From NCBI RefSeq assembly GCF_030151805.1, contig NZ_JASLCN010000069.1, positions 1 to 27,580 of the forward strand: a DNA stretch of 27,580 nt, in the 5' to 3' direction. The notes under the pieces are model-generated. The model had not been told where the DNA came from. It saw only the letters and a program-made list of their open reading frames with translations, and made no database searches. This DNA is from Fluviicola sp. GTDB lineage: Bacteria > Bacteroidota > Bacteroidia > Flavobacteriales_D > Crocinitomicaceae. Position numbers and translations under genes: made by a program. Below are positions 7,232 through 15,061 of this stretch, one piece after another; position 1 is the first letter of the stretch; every line of letters starts with the position of its first letter.

Positions 7232-8743
7232 ATGAGTTCGTCAAACGTACGCGTTCGTTTCGCACCGTCCCCAACAGGACCTTTACACATGGGAGGTGTT
7301 CGGACAGCACTTTACAATTATCTTTTCGCAAAACACACTAACGGAACCTTTATCATTCGTATCGAGGATACTGATCAGACCCGCTTTGTTCCTGGTGCTC
7401 AGGAGTATATCATGGATTCTTTGAACTGGTGTGGAATTATTCCGGATGAAGGTCCGGGAATCGGAGGAGAATACGGTCCGTATATTCAAAGTGAACGAAA
7501 AGAAATGTATCGTCCGTTTGCAGAAGATTTGGTTGCAAATGACAAAGCTTATTATGCATTTGATACTCCTGAAGAACTGGAAGCTGTTCGTGAGCAGGCA
7601 AAACAAATGGGGATGCCGAACTGGCAATATAACAGCGTGACTCGTACAAATCTGAAAAACTCTCTGATGCTTCCGGCTGATGAAGTAAAACGACGTTTGG
7701 ATGCAGGCGATCCATATGTGATCCGTATCAAAATGCCTCGTAATCAAGATGTTCGTTTCGAAGATATTATCCGTGGATGGGTTGTTGTAAACACGAACAA
7801 CCTGGATGACAAGGTGTTATTTAAAAGCGACGGAATGCCAACTTATCATTTGGCGAATATTGTGGATGATCATTTGATGAAAATCTCGCATGTTATCCGT
7901 GGAGAGGAGTGGTTGCCATCCGCACCGATGCACATTATGTTGTACCAGGCATTTGGATGGGAAGCTCCACAATTCGCTCATTTACCTTTGTTATTACGTC
8001 CTGACGGAAACGGAAAACTTTCCAAAAGAGATGGAGATCGTTTAGGATTCCCTGTTTTCCCGGCAAACTGGACAACGGCTGAAGGTGAGTTGTATTCCGG
8101 ATATCGTGAAAACGGATATTTCGCAGGAGCATTTATCAACATGCTTGCTTTCTTAGGATGGAATCCGGGAACTACACAGGAGATCTTCTCCATGGATGAA
8201 TTGATCCAGGCATTTACTTTAGACAGAGTAGGGAAAGCCGGAGCAAAATTCGACCCGGACAAAACAAAATGGTTCCAGCAACAATATTTGAAAAACACTT
8301 CTGAAAAGGAATTGGCTCGTTTATTAAAAGAACAATTCAACTTAACGGATTCGGAAGAACGTTTGGAAGCTTTCTGTAAATTGATGAAAGAACGCGCAAC
8401 GTTTGTGAAAGATATGATGACTGAAGGTTCTTACCTGATCCACAAGCCGGAATCATACGATGAGCAGACCGTTTCAAAGAAATGGAAGCCAGAATCCGCA
8501 GCATTGATGACCGAATGGAAAAACAAACTGGAGGCACTTTCTGACTTCGATGCAAACAGCGTTGAGACCGCATTTAAAGCGTTTTTAGAAGAGAAATACT
8601 TAGGAATTGGCGCTGTACTTCCTTTGTTCCGTTTATTGGTTACAGGAGCAGGAATGGGGCCTTCTATGTTTGAAATTGCAGCTTATCTTGGAAAGGCTGA
8701 ATGTTTGAACCGAATGAACGACGGATTGGCAAAACTAGGATGA
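7232..8743 (+). CDS. gltX: Glutamate--tRNA ligase
   Basis: Class I aminoacyl-tRNA synthetase that charges tRNA-Glu in the cytoplasm. At 503 aa it has family length. The HIGH-type motif is PSPTGPLHMGG (12-22, with His19) and the KMSKS-type loop is KLSKRDGDR (262-270). Substrate-pocket segments are also clear (FIIRIEDTDQTR, ISHVIRGEEWLPS). The C-terminal half contains the helical anticodon-binding region. The ATG at 7232 is preceded by a well-placed -7 box. The stop overlaps folB by ATGA, so the two are translationally coupled. Confidence 0.98.
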   Translation: MSSSNVRVRFAPSPTGPLHMGGVRTALYNYLFAKHTNGTFIIRIEDTDQTRFVPGAQEYIMDSLNWCGIIPDEGPGIGGEYGPYIQSERKEMYRPFAEDLVANDKAYYAFDTPEELEAVREQAKQMGMPNWQYNSVTRTNLKNSLMLPADEVKRRLDAGDPYVIRIKMPRNQDVRFEDIIRGWVVVNTNNLDDKVLFKSDGMPTYHLANIVDDHLMKISHVIRGEEWLPSAPMHIMLYQAFGWEAPQFAHLPLLLRPDGNGKLSKRDGDRLGFPVFPANWTTAEGELYSGYRENGYFAGAFINMLAFLGWNPGTTQEIFSMDELIQAFTLDRVGKAGAKFDPDKTKWFQQQYLKNTSEKELARLLKEQFNLTDSEERLEAFCKLMKERATFVKDMMTEGSYLIHKPESYDEQTVSKKWKPESAALMTEWKNKLEALSDFDANSVETAFKAFLEEKYLGIGAVLPLFRLLVTGAGMGPSMFEIAAYLGKAECLNRMNDGLAKLG

Positions 8744-9102
8744 AACACATTATAGAAGTAAACGGAATTAAGCTCTACGCATTTCACGGATGCCTGGAGG
8801 AGGAAGGAAAAATCGGTGGAAACTACCTGGTAGATGTTCACATGAAAACCGACTTTCAACAGGCAGCCCAGAGTGATGAATTGAGTCAGACGATTGATTA
8901 TGTTCATATCAATGCAATCGTGGAACAGGAAATGGCTATTCGTTCGAAATTAATCGAACACGTGGGTCAGCGCATTGTTTCACGCATGGAACAGGAAATC
9001 AAAGGGTTAATCGGATTTCGTGTAAAAGTTACCAAGATTTGCCCTCCCATTAACGGAGATGTGGACAACGTTGCAATTATTATTGAGTCGGGAACTTGGT
9101 AG
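8740..9102 (+). CDS. folB: Dihydroneopterin aldolase
   Basis: 120-aa FolB of folate biosynthesis, converting 7,8-dihydroneopterin to 6-hydroxymethyl-dihydropterin and glycolaldehyde. Family features: AFHGCLEEEGKIGG (active-site region), IDYVHINAIVEQEM, LIEHVGQRI and VKVTKICPPINGDV with the conserved Lys. The start chosen is the ATG at 8740, which overlaps the gltX stop (ATGA) and gives the standard family N-terminus. An in-frame ATG at 8701 would add 13 residues read from inside gltX and is less likely. Confidence 0.93.
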   Translation: MKHIIEVNGIKLYAFHGCLEEEGKIGGNYLVDVHMKTDFQQAAQSDELSQTIDYVHINAIVEQEMAIRSKLIEHVGQRIVSRMEQEIKGLIGFRVKVTKICPPINGDVDNVAIIIESGTW

Positions 9103-9127
9103 ATTAAAGAAATATTTACTATTTTTG
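9096..9127 (+). promoter_or_regulatory. Promoter for tRNA-Cys
   Basis: TTG at 9096-9098 and a perfect TAnnTTTG (TATTTTTG, 9120-9127) are separated by 21 bases. The tRNA begins 12 bases further on. The -33 element lies in the last codons of folB. Confidence 0.55.
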
Positions 9128-9139
9128 CCCGCACAATAC

Positions 9140-9210
9140 GGTCTCGTGGCCGAGTGGTTAGGCACCGGTCTGCAAAACCGTGCACTCCGGTTCGAATCCG
9201 GACGAGACCT
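9140..9210 (+). tRNA. tRNA-Cys(GCA)
   Basis: 71-nt cloverleaf. The acceptor arms GGTCTCG (9140-9146) and CGAGACC (9203-9209) pair fully and are followed by discriminator T, as expected for tRNA-Cys. The anticodon loop CTGCAAA places GCA at 9172-9174. The T arm TCCGG-TTCGAAT-CCGGA is perfect. The top pair of the anticodon stem is a C-T mismatch. The 3' CCA is not encoded. Confidence 0.97.
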
Positions 9211-9213
9211 CCG

Positions 9214-9242
9214 AAAAAGCGCTACACATGTAGCGCTTTTTT
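9214..9242 (+). terminator. Intrinsic terminator after tRNA-Cys
   Basis: The arms GCGCTAC and GTAGCGC pair around the loop ACAT, flanked by AAAAA and TTTTTT. It begins 3 bases after the tRNA. Because it is symmetrical it could work in both directions. Confidence 0.85.
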
Positions 9243-9290
9243 ATTTCCCGCTCTATATTACTTATGTTTTTGCCGAATAAACCCGGCAGG

Positions 9291-9318
9291 AAGCTTCGTA
9301 TAATACGGAGCTTTTTTG
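9291..9318 (+). terminator. Second hairpin terminator downstream of tRNA-Cys
   Basis: AAGCTTCGTA and TACGGAGCTT pair with one T-G wobble around the loop TAA, followed by a T run. It is a back-up terminator or the end of a short untranslated transcript. Confidence 0.7.
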
Positions 9319-9457
9319 TTTCTATCTTCCTGTTTTTCAGAAGTGTTTCATTTTTTCAAATTCGCAATGTCCCCATTTCCCAATATTGGGACAAGCTTCA
9401 AGTTCAACATTACATAAATAAGTTTAAATAATTGATAATCAATCTATTTTAAACCAA

Positions 9458-9487
9458 CAAAAAAGCACCCGCCAAATGACGAGTGCT
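9458..9487 (-). terminator. Terminator of the sigma/anti-sigma operon
   Basis: Read on the minus strand, AGCACTCGTC pairs with GGCGGGTGCT (two G-T wobbles) around ATTTG, followed by TTTTTT. It lies 38 bases after the stop of the anti-sigma gene. Confidence 0.8.
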
Positions 9488-9525
9488 CTCTTTTTCCACT
9501 TTGTTTCAGTTTATGTGTGTAATTA

Positions 9526-10467
9526 TTAGCGTCTTAATTCAAATAGTTGAATATCTCTAAAGCTTTTTCCGTTTTGATCTTTTCCAGTAACAATTGCTGC
9601 ATAGCTTCCGCTTGGAGCCTCATTACCACCTTTATCCCTTCCATTCCAACCATTTGCTTCGCCAGGAATGTTTGTTCTGAAAACTTCACGGTTATTCTGG
9701 TCAATTATTACCATAATAAAATCATCAATATTCTCAGCTGTTACAAAATAGATATCGTTTGTTCCCTCTCCATTAGGAGTAAATATTGTCGGGAATTTTG
9801 TAACCTTTGCTTCTAAAGCAGCAAAAACCGGATCATTTGTATTTTCAGGATATTTTTTCGGGTTCTCAACTGCCTTATTATCCGGAGTTTTTGATATTCC
9901 GCTTCCAGCCGGAGCAGGGTTTGCTTTTTTATCGTCAACTACCGATTTATTGGTCGGTTCAGCACCTTTTTTATCTTCCGATTTCGGTTCAATTTTCTTA
10001 TCTGCAGGATGTGTCTCCTCAGCTAATTTTAAATCATACGGAAGTAAATCTTTATTCTCCTGGGTTTCTTTATTTAAAATGATTGTGTTTTGATTTTCAG
10101 CAGTTTCTTTCTTGCCTGAATTCGCCGGAGTATTTATCTGTAGTGTGTGCTCACCGGAAGCTTCTTCCGTAGCAGCAGCTACTTTCACAGATTCTTTTTG
10201 AGGCTTCTGTTCTTTTTGATTGACAGATTCCTCTCCGGAATTCAAAGCAATAACAGTTGTGACCACACCCACAGTTCCTACCGCAGCTGAGCCAATGATC
10301 CATTTCGTTAAAGCAGAAAGACCCTTCGTTGCAACAGCAGCTGTTGAAGCAACTCCTGCAGCGGCCATCTTCGCCTGAACACCAGCCCACAACTCCGGTC
10401 TTACCGCAGAGGTTTGGTTTTCAAAAGCTTTCGAAAACAGTTCTTGTATATTATCTTTTTCAATCAC
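9526..10467 (-). CDS. Membrane anti-sigma-like protein with CHU_C (T9SS type B-like) domain
   Basis: 313 aa. Residues 1-50 resemble the short cytoplasmic region of Bacteroidota anti-sigma proteins (IQELFSKAFENQ...RPELWAGVQAKM). One membrane helix follows (about 56-76, WIIGSAAVGTVGVVTTVIAL). A Lys/Glu/Pro-rich linker runs from 77 to about 215. The last 90 residues match the gliding-motility CHU_C / T9SS type B domain: FPTIFTPNGEGTNDIYF, GWNGRDKGGNEAPSGSY, and the end IQLFELRR. There is no signal peptide, so the helix should leave the C-terminal domain in the periplasm. The start overlaps the upstream ECF sigma gene by 8 bases, which supports an anti-sigma role. The function is inferred; I see no named anti-sigma domain. 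Confidence 0.75.
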   Translation of the reverse strand: MIEKDNIQELFSKAFENQTSAVRPELWAGVQAKMAAAGVASTAAVATKGLSALTKWIIGSAAVGTVGVVTTVIALNSGEESVNQKEQKPQKESVKVAAATEEASGEHTLQINTPANSGKKETAENQNTIILNKETQENKDLLPYDLKLAEETHPADKKIEPKSEDKKGAEPTNKSVVDDKKANPAPAGSGISKTPDNKAVENPKKYPENTNDPVFAALEAKVTKFPTIFTPNGEGTNDIYFVTAENIDDFIMVIIDQNNREVFRTNIPGEANGWNGRDKGGNEAPSGSYAAIVTGKDQNGKSFRDIQLFELRR

Positions 10468-10993
10468 GTTCTAATAATTCTAATTGAGTGCGTAGAAAAG
10501 CTCGTGCACGCGAGTATTGTGATTTGGAGGTATTCTCCGTTACTCCCAATGTATCTGCTATTTCTTTGTGTGAATAACCTTCTATTGCAAACATGTTAAA
10601 GACCACTCTGTATCCATCCGGCATATCATTAATCAACTTCATTAACTGTGCCAGATCCATTCCATCAAACTGATGGTCCGTAAAAGATACTTTGTATTGA
10701 ACTTCTTCAACCTGAACATCATCCAATAATTTCTTATTCTTCCGAATGGTATCCAAAGCCGTATTCACAATAATTCTTCGAATCCACCCTTCCAAAGATC
10801 CTTCCATTTTGAAATCCACAATCTTCTGAAAAACCTTTACAAAACCGTCTTGTAATACGTCTTCAGCTTCCTGGTTGTTTCGCAGGTAACGCTGGCATAC
10901 AGCCAACATTTTGGGGGCAAACTTATCAAACAACGCTCGCTGTGCTTTTGAATTTCCTTTGGCGCATTCATTTACCAATGTTAAATCTTCCAT
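10460..10993 (-). CDS. ECF-type RNA polymerase sigma factor
   Basis: 177-aa RpoE-like sigma-70 protein. Region 2 carries LFDKFAPKMLAVCQRYLRNN and AEDVLQDGFVKVFQKI (21-58), then WIRRIIVNTALDTIRKNK. Region 4 (about 115-170) has the helix-turn-helix GYSHKEIADTLGVTENTSKSQ. No extra C-terminal domain is present. It is the first gene of a two-gene unit with the CHU_C-bearing membrane protein, the usual sigma/anti-sigma order. The 100-base upstream gap is shared with the divergent thioredoxin-like gene, so regulation could be linked. I could not identify a convincing promoter there. Confidence 0.95.
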   Translation of the reverse strand: MEDLTLVNECAKGNSKAQRALFDKFAPKMLAVCQRYLRNNQEAEDVLQDGFVKVFQKIVDFKMEGSLEGWIRRIIVNTALDTIRKNKKLLDDVQVEEVQYKVSFTDHQFDGMDLAQLMKLINDMPDGYRVVFNMFAIEGYSHKEIADTLGVTENTSKSQYSRARAFLRTQLELLERD

Positions 10994-11093
10994 AGCACTT
11001 GCTGTATCAATAGACTCTAAACTACCAAAAAAGGTTGCATTAGTAGAAATTCTTCCAAATAAAAAATTAACTTTATTGCTACTTTAACACTCC

Positions 11094-12314
11094 ATGAAAT
11101 TACAGCTTGCCTTTTTGTTACTGGGTTCTTTTTCAGCAACATGCTCATACTCTCAAAAGATTTCGCTTACTCCAGGATCTTATTCAGCATACCTTCAATT
11201 AAACGAAACAACACAATTACCCGTTCATTTAACGGTAGAAAAAAAGCAGAAAAGGCTTCTTTTAGTTGTAAACAATGCTGAAGAACGAATCGAATTAACG
11301 AATGGAATTAACAAAGGTGATACAATCATTCTTCCTTTTCCGAGCTTTGATTCTGAGTTGCGTTTTATCACTCATAAGAAGAAAGAAATCAGAGGTTTTT
11401 GGTTTAACTACAACAAAGGTGTTAATTACAAAATTCCCTTTTTCGCTAATTTCAATCCAAAACCACGAAAAAAGGAAGAAGTGAGCGGAAATCTGAATGG
11501 AAAATGGGAAACTCATTTTTCTCCTGAAACCAAAGACCAGGAAGATGCTTTGGGAATTATCTCTCAAAATCAGAATCACATTACAGGAACTTTCCGAACT
11601 GAAACCGGCGATTATCGTTTCCTGGAAGGTTATATTGAAGGTTCTAAATTCTACTTGTCTGCTTTCGACGGTTCTCATGCTTTCCTGTTGAACGGAACGT
11701 TGAAGGATCATAGAATACAAGGTTTTTTCTATAGCGGAAAACATTATTCAACGGATTTTGCAGCAACATACAATCCGAATTTCGAACTGAGAGATCCGGA
11801 TTCCATTACCAATTTAAAACCCGATTCCAAAGAATTCAGCTTCAATCTGAAAACCGTTGACGGAAAAGATTACCAGTTTCCGAATGAGCAAACCAAAGGA
11901 AAAGTCATAATTGTTCAGATCATGGGAACCTGGTGTCCGAATTGTATGGATGAAACAAATTACTACAAGGAACTTTACGATAAGTATCACTCAAAAGGAT
12001 TGGAGATCATTTCAATTGGTTATGAAGCTACCGATTCATTTGAAGAACAGGCTAAAAAGATTCTTACATTAAAACAACGTAAAAACCTGGATTTTACATT
12101 TCTTGTAGGCGGAAAAGCTTCCAAAGGAATTGCTTCAGAACAGTTTAAAATGCTCAATGAAGTGATCTCTTTCCCAACATCTATTTACATCGGAAGAGAC
12201 GGGGAAGTGAAGCGCATTCACACCGGATTCAACGGTCCGGGAACCGGAGAAGTTTACGACGAGTATGTGAAGAAAACGAATGCTCTAATCGAATCTTTGC
12301 TTGGAATCAATTAA
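11094..12314 (+). CDS. Exported TlpA-like thioredoxin-fold protein
   Basis: 406 aa. A signal peptide is clear (hydrophobic core LAFLLLGSF, likely cleavage near SYSQ). Residues 25-245 form a beta-rich domain I do not recognise, ending in GTLKDHRIQGFFYSG-like repeats. The C-terminal domain (about 250-400) is TlpA/AhpC-type thioredoxin: TWCPNCMDE with Cys281 and Cys284, then a cis-Pro loop ISFPTSIYIG. The protein likely acts in the periplasm as a thiol-disulfide oxidoreductase. It is transcribed divergently from the ECF sigma operon. Confidence 0.88.
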   Translation: MKLQLAFLLLGSFSATCSYSQKISLTPGSYSAYLQLNETTQLPVHLTVEKKQKRLLLVVNNAEERIELTNGINKGDTIILPFPSFDSELRFITHKKKEIRGFWFNYNKGVNYKIPFFANFNPKPRKKEEVSGNLNGKWETHFSPETKDQEDALGIISQNQNHITGTFRTETGDYRFLEGYIEGSKFYLSAFDGSHAFLLNGTLKDHRIQGFFYSGKHYSTDFAATYNPNFELRDPDSITNLKPDSKEFSFNLKTVDGKDYQFPNEQTKGKVIIVQIMGTWCPNCMDETNYYKELYDKYHSKGLEIISIGYEATDSFEEQAKKILTLKQRKNLDFTFLVGGKASKGIASEQFKMLNEVISFPTSIYIGRDGEVKRIHTGFNGPGTGEVYDEYVKKTNALIESLLGIN

Positions 12315-12326
12315 GAGTTTCCAACC

Positions 12327-12403
12327 ACAGTAGTTCACATAGAAAACATGATGCTTTAGTTGCGTTTCTTTGGTTATGCTACCTATGTTCCTATGTGGTA
12401 AAA
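12327..12403. repeat. CTATGTG-type inverted repeat between convergent genes
   Basis: CACATAG (12336-12342) and CTATGTG (12391-12397) are the clearest arms of a larger imperfect inverted repeat starting ACCACA and ending TGTGGT. Similar CTATGTG phrases occur, as I recall, between genes in other Bacteroidota. Its place between two convergent genes suggests a terminator-like or repeat element. Confidence 0.45.
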
Positions 12404-12422
12404 CTAAAACAGAATTGATCCT

Positions 12423-13883
12423 TTAATGATTTACCATAATTCTTTTCGCAGCATCTGCAAGATCCCAGGCAGTAAAGAAGACTAATTTTGCTACTTTCTC
12501 CACCTTTGAGAATATGATCTTTTCCACATCGTCTGTTGCCTGGTGGTAATCTTCGTGCACTCCGCTGAAATAGAAAATTACCGGAATACTGTGCTTTGCA
12601 AAATTGTAATGGTCTGAACGGTAATAAAACTGATTCGGATCCGATAAGCTGTTGAATTTATAATCCAGTTTGATCCGTGTATACTTCTCATTAGCTCTTT
12701 CGTTTGCTTCATGAAGTCCGTCGCTTAACATATTTGAGCCGATGATATAGATATAATTCGTGTCCTTTTCGTGTGCAATATCATTTCGACCGATCATATC
12801 AATATTCAGATCTGCAACTGTATTTCCCAACGGAATGACAGGATGTGAAGAGTAATAATCCGAACCAAGCAATCCTTTTTCTTCACCCGAAACGGGCATG
12901 ATCAGGATGGATCTTTTTGGTCCTTCACCATTTTTCTTTGCTGCCATAAAAGCTTCTGCCAATTCCAATAAAGCAACTGTTCCGGTTCCGTCATCATCTG
13001 CTCCGTTGAAAACTACTCCATTGTCTACACCAATGTGGTCGTAATGAGCTGTAATGATCACCACTTCTTTTGAAAGCACTGGATCACTTCCTTCTATATA
13101 AGCAAGGACATTTGAACTCGTCAATCGCTCTTCCTGTGTATTCAATTCAGCATTTAAGGTGAAGAGTGGTTTCGGGTTTGCTTTTGCCTTGAACTTTCCT
13201 TTTCCGAACAGGAATGCATTGGATTTATTTTTCAACCCGGAAATAGCAGCATCTTTCACAAATAAAATCGGAAAATCTTCTTTCTTTCTCTGATCCGGCA
13301 AGTACATCGTCTTGGTTGTCACGTAATGTTCCAGGTATTCATACAAGGAATCATACTTATCTGAAACCAGGATTATTCCCTTTACATGTCTCGGTAATTC
13401 CTTTTTCAAAGCTGAGACTTCCTTACGTACTTCCATGCTTTTCATGACATATATCATATAGCATGGTTTTTCTTCTGCCTGAGCTAATTGTTCCACACTA
13501 TAAACAGGAAGGTTATCCAGGCTCACCCGCAACTTGGATCCGTAGTAAATAAAGTCTGTTTTGAACTTCAAATTCAGATCATTTAAACTCAGGGTTCCTC
13601 CCGGCGTACTTTCAATCACATCAAAGTGTTGTTCATAACCGGTCATTCCCGGAGCAAAGCCACAACCCAGTTTTTTGAAATAGGCTGTTAAAAACTCAGC
13701 TGTCATTTTCTGACCTTGTTTTCCGGTTTCTCTTCCCAAATAATCGTCTGAAGCAATGACCGACAGATTCTTTTTTAAATCTGCTTCATTTATATAGGTA
13801 CTGTATTTTTTAGCTAAATCGACTTCCTGAGAGTGGGAAACAAGCAAAGTGCCTGAAAATAAAATGCTGAGAATTCTTTTCAT
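12423..13883 (-). CDS. M28 family zinc metallopeptidase (exported)
   Basis: 486 aa with a signal peptide (MKRILSILFSGTLLVSHSQ). The M28 zinc site is complete: His280 in TAHYDHIG, Asp297 in NGADDDGTG, the Glu334/Glu335 pair in VSGEEKGLLGSDYY, Asp362 in NIDMIGRND and His447 in HEDYHQATDD. The region between 110 and 240 could be a PA-like insert, which fits aminopeptidases of this family. It is probably periplasmic or outer-membrane associated and cleaves peptides from the N-terminus. It lies 76 bases downstream of rpiB on the same strand, but an inverted repeat lies between them. Confidence 0.93.
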   Translation of the reverse strand: MKRILSILFSGTLLVSHSQEVDLAKKYSTYINEADLKKNLSVIASDDYLGRETGKQGQKMTAEFLTAYFKKLGCGFAPGMTGYEQHFDVIESTPGGTLSLNDLNLKFKTDFIYYGSKLRVSLDNLPVYSVEQLAQAEEKPCYMIYVMKSMEVRKEVSALKKELPRHVKGIILVSDKYDSLYEYLEHYVTTKTMYLPDQRKKEDFPILFVKDAAISGLKNKSNAFLFGKGKFKAKANPKPLFTLNAELNTQEERLTSSNVLAYIEGSDPVLSKEVVIITAHYDHIGVDNGVVFNGADDDGTGTVALLELAEAFMAAKKNGEGPKRSILIMPVSGEEKGLLGSDYYSSHPVIPLGNTVADLNIDMIGRNDIAHEKDTNYIYIIGSNMLSDGLHEANERANEKYTRIKLDYKFNSLSDPNQFYYRSDHYNFAKHSIPVIFYFSGVHEDYHQATDDVEKIIFSKVEKVAKLVFFTAWDLADAAKRIMVNH

Positions 13884-13888
13884 ACTTA

Positions 13889-13957
13889 TTCAATTGAGAA
13901 TTAATAATTTAAAATTGAAAACAAACACAGCTTTTCAATTCTCCATTATCAATTTTA
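13889..13957. repeat. AATTGAGAATT-type inverted repeat upstream of the M28 peptidase gene
   Basis: Two similar AT-rich arms, near 13889-13921 and 13931-13957, are in inverted orientation (ATTGAAAA versus TTTTCAAT with GAATT/AATTC blocks). They could fold into a hairpin between rpiB and the peptidase gene. Phrases of this type recur in Bacteroidota intergenic DNA, from memory. Confidence 0.4.
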
Positions 13958-13959
13958 CA

Positions 13960-14400
13960 TTACTTACAAACCGGGATTTTATTGATTCGATTCAAGTGTC
14001 TTCCGCCTTCAAAAGCAGTGTTCCAGAAGATATCCACCATTTCAAGTGCTTCTTCCACGGAAACAAAGCGGGCAGGTAATGTCAGAATATTCGCATCGTT
14101 GTGTTCACGAGCCAGCTGTGCAATTTCCTTTTTCCAGCAAAGTGCCCCACGAATCCCCTGGTGTTTATTAACAGTCATGTTAATCCCGTTTCCACTTCCA
14201 CAAATCACAATTCCTTTCGAACCTTCATTTGCTTCCACATGATCGGCAACCGGATGCCCGAAATCTGCATAATCAATACTTTCTTCACTGTAGCAACCAT
14301 AATCTTTTACCTGGTAACCCAATGATTCTAAATGGGTAATAACTTTTGATTTCAATTGAAATCCTGCGTGGTCCGCTCCGATTGGAATAATTTGAGACAT
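13960..14400 (-). CDS. rpiB: Ribose-5-phosphate isomerase B
   Basis: 146-aa RpiB, interconverting ribose 5-phosphate and ribulose 5-phosphate. Start MSQIIPIGADHAGF; the phosphate/active-site loop is CGSGNGINMT with the catalytic Cys. DANILTLPARFVS and EGGRHLNRINKI are typical of the C-terminal half. I chose the ATG at 14400 because it gives the standard N-terminus and follows a good promoter (14418-14448). An upstream in-frame ATG at 14448 would be read from across that promoter. Confidence 0.95.
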   Translation of the reverse strand: MSQIIPIGADHAGFQLKSKVITHLESLGYQVKDYGCYSEESIDYADFGHPVADHVEANEGSKGIVICGSGNGINMTVNKHQGIRGALCWKKEIAQLAREHNDANILTLPARFVSVEEALEMVDIFWNTAFEGGRHLNRINKIPVCK

Positions 14401-14417
14401 AAATATAAACGTTTTGC

Positions 14418-14448
14418 CAAAGTTACACCTTATCAACAAATGGTACAA
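14418..14448 (-). promoter_or_regulatory. Promoter for rpiB
   Basis: Minus-strand TTG (14448-14446) and TAACTTTG (14425-14418), an exact TAnnTTTG box, are 20 bases apart. The leader to the ATG at 14400 is short. A TTATCAACA motif lies in the spacer. Confidence 0.6.
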
Positions 14449-15035
14449 TCAATTAACAATAAGAAAAACAGGTTGAACTTAAACCATTGATTTATAATGG
14501 ATTTTGAAAAGTAGTTATACACAGTCTTTGTGTTTCAATTGTCAATATCTGTTAGAAAAAATCAACAAGTATTTCTAGGATATCCCAACTATTTAATCAT
14601 ATGTACAAGTTTCCGGATTAAGCATCAAAAAGTTTGGTGTTTTTATCGCTATCTTATCATCATGTTAAACACATATTAACAGACCGAAAACAAACTATTT
14701 TATCCACATTAACAATTCCACACTATTTGTTCATATCTACATAAACTCTTGTGACAGAAGTTCAAAAGGGAGGTATTCATTGTCAATAAATCGACCTAAA
14801 TGACTCATAAGTTTAAAAAACGAATCATTCCATTGAAAGTTTTACACGAATTAACACCCCTAATAGATATAGTAAAATTCTTTTTAAATAAATCTTTTAT
14901 TCTTTTTATTATCTCTTCCCCTTTTGAAGATGAATTTGGACAATTCATAGTTAAAGTTTATATTCGAATAGACGAACGAAAGTAATGCGTCTATGAAATA
15001 ATTGTAAGAGATAGTGATTAAATGGCAATTTTCAT

Positions 15036-15043
15036 TACTTTTG
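15036..15043 (+). promoter_or_regulatory. -7 promoter box for the LytTR regulator gene
   Basis: TACTTTTG matches TAnnTTTG and lies 18 bases before the ATG. No clear -33 TTG is seen at the expected distance. Confidence 0.5.
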
Positions 15044-15061
15044 AATCCAAAGCTGTAAAGA

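Larger units (their letters stand above)
9243..9525. other. Intergenic region with hairpins, no gene
   Basis: Between the tRNA terminator and the anti-sigma gene I see no credible ORF. It holds the second and third hairpin terminators and, at 9379-9390, the palindrome CCCAATATTGGG. That palindrome is enclosed in a wider TGTCCC...GGGACA inverted repeat (9368-9393) of unknown role. Confidence 0.6.
14401..15061. other. Candidate replication origin (AT-rich intergenic region with DnaA-like boxes)
   Basis: This is the longest non-coding stretch in the window, roughly 25-30% GC. DnaA-box-like 9-mers in plus orientation: TTATCAACA (14430-14438), TTATACACA (14515-14523), TTAAACACA (14665-14673) and TTATCCACA (14700-14708). 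The second and last fit TTATNCACA exactly. TGTCAATAA (14781-14789) is a one-mismatch box in reverse. Very AT-rich DNA follows at 14871-14925 and could be an unwinding element. Genes diverge here: rpiB leftward, LytTR gene rightward. The parS cluster is 12-14 kb away. A 61-codon ORF at 14800-14985 has no recognisable features. The origin call is an inference. Confidence 0.45.

Noticed and set aside
8956..8971. CACGTG inside folB
   Set aside because: Flanking arms do not match parS; it encodes the normal IEHVGQR segment.
14800..14985. 61-codon ORF in the candidate origin
   Set aside because: AT-driven composition, no recognisable domain or start signal, and it lies in the presumed unwinding region.
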